Assembly: GCA_023678885.1 (NCBI GenBank)
Contig: CM042994.1
Coordinates: forward strand, 23,559,878-23,623,877
Reading direction: 5' to 3'
Source: Pogostemon cablin
Lineage: Eukaryota; Streptophyta; Magnoliopsida; Lamiales; Lamiaceae
DNA length: 64,000 bases
Shown piece after piece: positions 57,501 through 64,000 of the stretch. Both the position numbers and the translations under genes were made by a program. The notes beneath the pieces were generated by a model, which ran no database searches, was not told the origin of the DNA, and was given only the letters and a program-made list of their open reading frames with translations. The number at the start of each line of letters is the position of its first letter. The first letter of the stretch is position 1.

Positions 57501-60500
57501 ACCATATAAAAAGAACTTTTCTACACATGCGTGTTCATATCTTTTTTAATTGCCATTTGGAATATTTTACTTAGATATTTGGTGATGAATTGGCTTTGTG
57601 CTACTGGTAAGACTTGAGTTTCTCTGCCTTTTCTGCAGGCAATTAATAGTCTGAAGAATGTTGATTCAACAGCTTTACTACAGTTTCTTCAGCCAATCTT
57701 AAACATGCTTCTCCATCTCATTGGCAATGGCGGAGAGACTTTGCAGGTGAATAAATAGAGAACCTTTTTTAATTTTCTAACCTGCGATTTCTTTCTATCT
57801 GGGGAGTATTGCAGTTATTGTTTTCTTGATGTGTTTTGGACCCATGAAGGAAGTTAGTGAGCATAATAATTATTTGCTTTTTTCCCTCATTCAGGTTGCT
57901 GCCTTCAGAGCTATGGTCAATATTTTAACACGGTACCACTCTGTTCATTTTTTTCAAATACTTTCTTCATAATATTGAAGTTTCAGTGTAGTTATCACCT
58001 GGCAACATAAAGTTTGTACGTCAACAATTACATCACCCTGTTAAATGTGTAGTACTGTCGTCCAGCAGCAACATTTTTGTTAATACGGTGTTGTTTTCAA
58101 TAGGGTGCAGCAAGAGTCAGTAGATGATGGTGAAAGAAATATTTTTTTGGTGAACTATGTTGACTTTGCTTTTGATGATTTTGGGGGTCGTCAACCACCA
58201 GTTTACCCTGGTCTATCTACAGTTTGGGGAAGTCTGGCCCGTAGTAAGGTATTGTGGCTGAGATATTTGCTTTAAAAAATACATGATAAACTAGGTCATA
58301 TAAAAGGATGAAGCATAAAATTGTTTAAAGTATTTTCATTTTTCACTAAGTAGAGACAATGACACCCAGAATTCTATTTATATGGCATGGGCTAATGAGC
58401 TGCTAGTATAGCATTTCATTCAGGTCCGCCAAGCAAATTGGTGCAACAATGAGTATTTTTTTTCAGGTTCTAGAGTATAAAGTTCATTTGAAATTTTTAT
58501 GTACGATATAAGATCTTACTTTATTTTTTGCTATAGTAATAAAACATTATACAAGATATAAGATCTTACTTTATTTTTTGCTATAGTAATAAAACATTCA
58601 ACAAGTTTTTGTTGCTATCTAAATTTTAGCCCTGTGAGGTGGAGTTTCCAGCAGATTTATAAGAGTTCTGACTGTTCTCATTTGCTGCTGTAACTTTTCA
58701 CATTCTATTACCGTTGTGGTATGGTAGTGTGAGTCGTATGTAAACTCATATCTCTATATAACAGTGGGTACAAATTAATCTTGTAAACTTGGTCAAGAAA
58801 ATGCACATGTTCTTAGCTATGTGACTTTTTGTTCAGTGTGGGAGACGGGACTTTAAATTAATCTTATATAGTTTCCATTTTCATAGATGCAAATCATAAA
58901 CGATAAGTTGGTGCTCTCCTTTAAGCTTTTTTATTTAGTTGGCAGTAAAAATGATACTTGATCTAATTGTTTATCTTTTGATATGAAACTGATGCTCATT
59001 ACTTGTGTTTTCTTGTACTTAATGACTTTGAAACTTAGGCCAAGGGTTACCGTGTTGGCCCAGTTTATGATGACGTACTTGCTATGGCTTGGTTTTTTCT
59101 TGAACTCATTGTCAAATCCATGGCCTTAGAGCAGACTCGGTTGTTCTATCACAACGTTCCTTCAGGTAATTTCTTATTAAAAGCCTTTTCTTCTATTGAT
59201 TTGTTCAAAATAATATCTATGAAATTTCCCTTTCGAATGTTAAAAAAAGTGTTATATACCCTTCATGATGGTTTAATTCTCTAAAGATAATGGACTACCA
59301 GAATGTTAACAATTTTCTGTGTAATTATGGTATAGTTCATAAGGGTTTATTCTTACCTTATTTAGTCTAGTAGAAGATTGTATGTATGGGTGACCTCTTT
59401 GTGATTAATACTTCAATACTTTCATCTCTCAACGATGTTATGCATTCACAATAATTTTAATGCATGATGGAGAAGTAAAGATGTGAAAGCCATTTCATGG
59501 ATCTATTAAGGGATTCATGCTGATATAATCCTAAAAGTTTCCTCAAATGCGCTAATTCATCGACCTTTCTTAATGATTGGATTCTATTCAGAAAAAAATG
59601 CATTTCCAGATTATAACCTGGATATCTGCATAAAATTATTGATGTTATACATGATGGAGAAGGTTTTGATGGATATAATTCTTAAAGTTCCTTCAAATGT
59701 CCTAATTGATTGACCTTTTGATGAATTTGTCTCCTTTCTCAATCCTTATGGTGATGGAAATGTGTCAAACATTTTACATTATGTTGTGTATACGTTTATT
59801 ACGCTACAGCATTAATTTTTTCTTTGAGGTAGCTGCTTGTGTTTGTCAAATGATGCACAATTTTTATGTGAAATTCCATTTTGACTTGTGCCTGACTATG
59901 TTTAAAAGCAGATTCTGTTGTTAAAATCAGGTTACTATCTTGTATGTGCTTTATTACTGACCATTTGATTTGGCATTCAGTTTTAACTGATGTTGTAATG
60001 ATAACTACTAAATTTTTTGTTTTACAAGCCCTAATAATTTTGTAGCATCATTTGTATGTCGCATTCTGTAACTTAGTCTATGTTACTCTTTACTTATAGA
60101 ATGCTTACACCAGTAAGAGTATATATGCCCAAATATCTTAAAAGTTGTCAATGGTGGAATCTGTTGCTTGATTGGAATATTAGATTTAGCTGCAACTCTT
60201 TAACAGGCAATTCAGTAGTGCTGATACTGTGGTTTGAAATAACAATGGGTTTTTATTCATCATCATTGGCCGATTGGGCATCCCAAAAAACTATGACATT
60301 ACACATATTTGTTTAAGCCAGTTCGATACCTTTGGTATCTGCACTACTTGTTAAAACTATATATATTTTTTTGGTGCAGGAGAAGATGTTCCTCCAATGC
60401 AGTTGAAAGAAGGCGTGTTTCGATGTATCATGCAATTGTATGATTGCCTGTTAACAGAAGTTCATGAGCGCTGCAAAAAGGGTCTGGGTTTGGCAAAATA

Positions 60501-63500
60501 TTTGAACAGTAGCTTGGCTTTCTTTTGCTATGATCTTTTGTCTACAATAGAGCCTCGCCAAGTTTTTGAACTGGTGTGTTTAGTACTTCATTGTACTGTC
60601 TTGTAGTATTAATTTGTTTTCCACAGATGTATTACTTGCTAGACTGGTCTTTCTGCATGTCATGTACTTTGGACCACCTCAATCTCTGACTTGACATGAT
60701 TTTTTTATGTATTGTAGGTGTCTTTGTACCTCGATAAGTTCTCTGGGGTATGTCAATCAGCGCTGCATGATTGCAAGCTTACATTTTTGCAGATTTTATG
60801 TGATCATGATCTTTTTGTGGAAATGCCTGGGAGAGACCCTTCTGATAGGTAAAAACTGGAATTATAAATTTTTGTCCCTTATCAGATGGGAAAGACTAGT
60901 TTCAGTATAATATAGGTAGTGCGATTGACCCTTCTGGCAACTTCGGTTAACCATCGCCAAGCTAGTGTATATGAAGTAGTTGCTAGCAGAGCTTTTTCTG
61001 GTGTCGTCTTGTTTCTTGTGCCCTCCTTGTGGTCCTAGGGCATTAGAAATTGTATTGGAGACGAACCCCAGGAGTACTATCAACATGTGTGAGCCAACTG
61101 GATGTGTAGTAAAAGCTTTCCTGGAAAGTAATGTATAGCGCAATGACTAAGGATTTCGCGCACCCAATGAGGGGTCTAATGCCACACTTCTGTTGTGAGA
61201 AAAGTTTTTACAGAATTTAAGTGGGTCCAACTGACTCTTTTTGCCACTTGTGTTAACCATGTTTGAGAAGTAGTTGATATCGAAAGCCTTCGTGTCATCA
61301 TCTCACTGCTGGTCCCCCATCCCATGGGTCTGCCTGGCTTTGAGAAGGCCTACCCAAATAGATGGTTGTCTCAACCATGTTATCTGTGGAAACACCTAAA
61401 GACCTCTCATTGAATTTCCTTAAAGCCTAAAGGTTGAGGAACCTGAGTTTTAGTATATATGAAGTTGGTTGTTAAGATGTTGTATGACAAAGTATACAAT
61501 CTCATTGACTCTTACATCTGGATGTGAAGTTATTTCTAGAGTGTTTCCATTAAATCATTGGCATCACAGTTTTTAATGCGCATCTGTAATCACGGTAACA
61601 GGATAGTACTAATTTCATACAAGGATGTAAGACGTGAAGGTTATTTTGTGTAAATTTTTAATCTGTACCTTTCAAGGCCTTTTACCTATTGACCTTTAAA
61701 TTTGGGACGAGACTTCTACGAGGTATGTGTGAGAGTTAGGTGCTGTAAGCCTATATCTGAATCATTAGATTGAGCAGTGGGCAATAGGTCTTCACGTCTT
61801 GGTGGTGAACTATGAGGCTGAACAATTAAACAGCTATGCGTGATCTATCTTAAGTCTAAAATCAGTATTTTGATCTGGACATTTCACATTGACTTGTTGG
61901 GATGTCCACTTTGTTGTGTTCCTGCCTGCCCGGTGAGTGGAATATATTAGCCATGGGAGCATCGTCTTAGGTATTATAATTAAAACTCAAATTGTTTTCC
62001 TTATTAGATCTTATATATTTTAAGCACTGTTCTTTCTGCTTTCCTTAAATGATTTGACGTGAAATATTTTTAGTGATTGTTTTTAGTGTTTGTCATTATA
62101 TTCGTCCTTGAGTCAATTATGACTTCCTTCTCCCAATGACTGATGCTCAGATATCTGACATGGTGATTCTTTATCTCAGGAATTACCTTTCATCTATTCT
62201 AATACAAGAGATTTTTCTAACATGGGACCATGAAGATTTATCTATGCGGGCAAAGGTGAATTCTGCAAAATAACTAAGCCTCAAAGATTACGGCTCTAAT
62301 ATGTATTTTCTTCCATAAACACATTTATCTATCTTTGCTCCCTCCAATACTCTGTATAGTTACCCAAATTCCTGTAACATCTTCATTCAATCACTTGTAG
62401 GCTGCTAGAATTTTGGTGGTTCTATTGTGCAAGCATGAGTTTGATGTGCGCTATCAAAAGCTAGAAGATAAACTATACATAGCTCAGTTATACTTTCCCC
62501 TTGTAGGCCAGGTATGTGACTTATTTATATTTTCTCATCTTCAATTTTAACTCTTCAATGAATGAGTTTACTTGTTGATATTTTGTCTTTGAACTTTACC
62601 TCTAAAAGTAGACTTTTGCGTTGGTTCACTATAAATGGTTTTGGCGTTCATCTCTTCACGACGTGAGACTTTGAGCAGGACTTGTTCTATTATGTATTTT
62701 GAAACAATTGCCTGTCATAAGAATTTTGCTGTTGAGAGCTTGGAGCCTTATATTGTCTGGTAGGCGCATAGTTGTTAAAGACGAGAGGCGCAAAGGCTTT
62801 GTTGGAGCCTGAGGCGCGCCTGAGGTACAAGATACTTTAGAACATATATACATTAATATATCCAACTCAACACATAATTTTCCAACTAAATAAAGGTAAA
62901 AATGAAAAAATATCAAATAATAACCCATAATAACTCATAAATAACATAACCACAAATTAAAAACCCGTGCACAATGTCATAATGAACTTTACAATTCAAG
63001 TACTCAAAACAAATAGACAATCACAAAAAACAAATAAACAAAATCCTTCAAGTTTAAGAAAATATCAAATGTCAGAGACTCAAATGATTACCAATAAAAT
63101 AAAAATCATAATTATCATGGTCTATAGTCCTCCTTATAATCTTCATTCTCTTTTTCACCATCAAATTGATCATTGTATTCATTAAATTCTTCATGAAAAA
63201 TAGAGAAAAAAAAATTCAAAAATTGGAAATGTACCCGAGGTGCGCCTTTTTCATAAAAAAAGGCGCACAAAGGCGAGGGTCTTTTGAACATCAACCGAAA
63301 CCCAAAAAACCACTGGCGCGCCTTTAACAACTATTCATAGGCGATAATATCTTTCTCCACGTGTAATATTGAACTGTAGAAGAGAAGTTAAATGCAAGTA
63401 TGCAACATTTGCAGCCCTTTTCTGAACATTTTTGGTATATTATGGTCCTGCTCTTAAAATAAATAACTTGTACTTGGAGCATGCCGTAATCCTTTGTGAA

Positions 63501-64000
63501 CATTTCTATATATGCATTAGTTGAATTATCATGATGGACAATTATCAATTGAACCTAATTCTCAGATTTTGACATTTCATGTCTCAGGAGTTTTAAGTTT
63601 ATAAATTTATCGCGTTATAGTTGACTAGTTATGACCTTTTTGATAATTCTGTTATGCTATTGAAATTGTCTTGTCATTTTAAATGTCATCTTAGATTCTT
63701 CAACCTTTCTTTGCCTTTAGAAATGTGAAGTTCTTACATGGTAAAGGGCTTCTACATTGTAATATTCCCTAAAAACACAAACTTAATATTGAGCTCATCT
63801 TGTTATTCCTCCATGTGCTTATACCAAGTGAATTTTGTTCTCACTAGGGAATTATAGAGGTAAATCAATCAAGCTTATTTGAAACACATAAATGATGTCT
63901 GCTATGTGATTATCTTATCAAAAAGCTTAAACTTATACACACTAGTATCATGTATGAGTTAATATCTTAAAGTGGCCACTTGTGTGTGGCAGTGGCAGAG
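50562..64000 (+). CDS. SPK1: SPIKE1-type DOCK GEF, N-terminal half (22 exons seen; runs off the window)
   Basis: Exons: 50562-50645, 50951-51113, 51478-51611, 51688-51800, 51902-51957, 52074-52171, 52349-52486, 52739-53050, 54056-54286, 54543-54710, 54788-54979, 55124-55167, 55840-55909, 57016-57177, 57639-57746, 57895-57932, 58104-58248, 59039-59165, 60380-60573, 60718-60848, 62180-62255, 62401-62511. All are GT-AG with matching phases, 965 codons without a stop. The last exon ends at LYFPLVGQ; the next (family: ILDEMPVFYN) is not found before 64000. The product follows Arabidopsis SPIKE1 (about 1830 residues) throughout. SPIKE1 activates ROP GTPases upstream of the WAVE/ARP2/3 actin pathway in cell-shape control. 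DHR1 (C2-like, membrane lipid binding) lies at about residues 445-620 (NEPFLQLFHCLYVYP, SRKRNLFIRVELRKDD, HHLLFTFFHVDLQTK); the catalytic DHR2 lies beyond the window. No broken exon. Introns hold all large open frames seen between exons. Confidence 0.95.
54487..54542 (+). repeat. (TA)n(TTTA)n microsatellite at a splice acceptor
   Basis: About 13 TA repeats, then four TTTA units, then CTTTTTTTACAG, the acceptor of SPIKE1 exon 10 (54543). Length changes here would alter the branch-site/polypyrimidine region. Confidence 0.9.
62767..63337. mobile_element. 571-bp MITE in the last visible SPIKE1 intron
   Basis: Left end CATAGTTGTTAAAGACGAGA and right end reversed TGAATAGTTGTTAAAGGCGC, with inner GGCGCGCC/GGCGCACA wording, are imperfect inverted repeats of a common plant GGCGCGCC-type element. 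TAGGCG is directly repeated on both sides (62761-62766 and 63338-63343). AT-rich core with chance frames. Superfamily not determined. Confidence 0.7.

Noticed and set aside
51230..61143. several open frames of 60-100 codons between SPIKE1 exons
   Set aside because: They are exon extensions into introns or lie entirely within introns, and no separate protein is recognisable.
1..64000. CRISPR array, prokaryotic operons or phage-like system
   Set aside because: No regularly spaced repeats with unique spacers and no prokaryotic gene organisation. Intron-containing plant genes and plant transposons account for the recognisable content.

Overview
This is nuclear DNA of a flowering plant, most likely a eudicot. 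The base composition is AT-rich, the genes carry many GT-AG introns, and plant transposon families of every class are nested in one another. I cannot name the species from the sequence alone.

Three protein-coding genes look functional, all on the + strand. (1) 9058-13154 is a seven-exon ESF1-type pre-rRNA processing protein. (2) 19107-20258 is a two-exon carboxylesterase of the CXE18 type. (3) 50562 to beyond the window end is the 5' half (22 exons seen, 965 codons) of a SPIKE1-type DOCK guanine nucleotide exchange factor. They act in ribosome assembly, ester hydrolysis, and ROP/actin signalling with cell shape respectively. Nothing suggests they are functionally linked.

The rest is a mosaic of gene fragments and transposons. 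1-8640 is a pseudogene piece of an AZG-type purine permease (minus strand). It is cut by a deleted Athila-like LTR element, and by a hAT-like element that carries a mariner element, which in turn carries a solo LTR. 13.9-19.0 kb holds a 2.2-kb terminal-inverted-repeat element and two hAT-type non-autonomous elements; the second ends about 160 bp before the esterase start codon. 21.4-30 kb holds Stowaway, Mutator-like and foldback elements, a decayed LINE and an LTR-like stretch. 30199-35763 is an almost complete but broken L1-type LINE with a 17-bp target duplication; it sits just upstream of an isolated exon 1 of DET1 (36051). 37-38.5 kb holds a repeat array with a Harbinger-like insertion. 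39384-45501 is a four-level nest: a Harbinger-type MITE, split by a Helitron-like element, which carries a decayed RPA1-like gene, one of whose exons is interrupted by a hAT MITE with a clean 8-bp duplication. A second Helitron 3' end lies at 49285-49314.

I found no clear new molecular system. The most informative material is the set of datable nested insertions, the RPA1-bearing Helitron without Rep/helicase, the orphan DET1 exon, and the transposon landings in the proximal promoter or introns of working genes.
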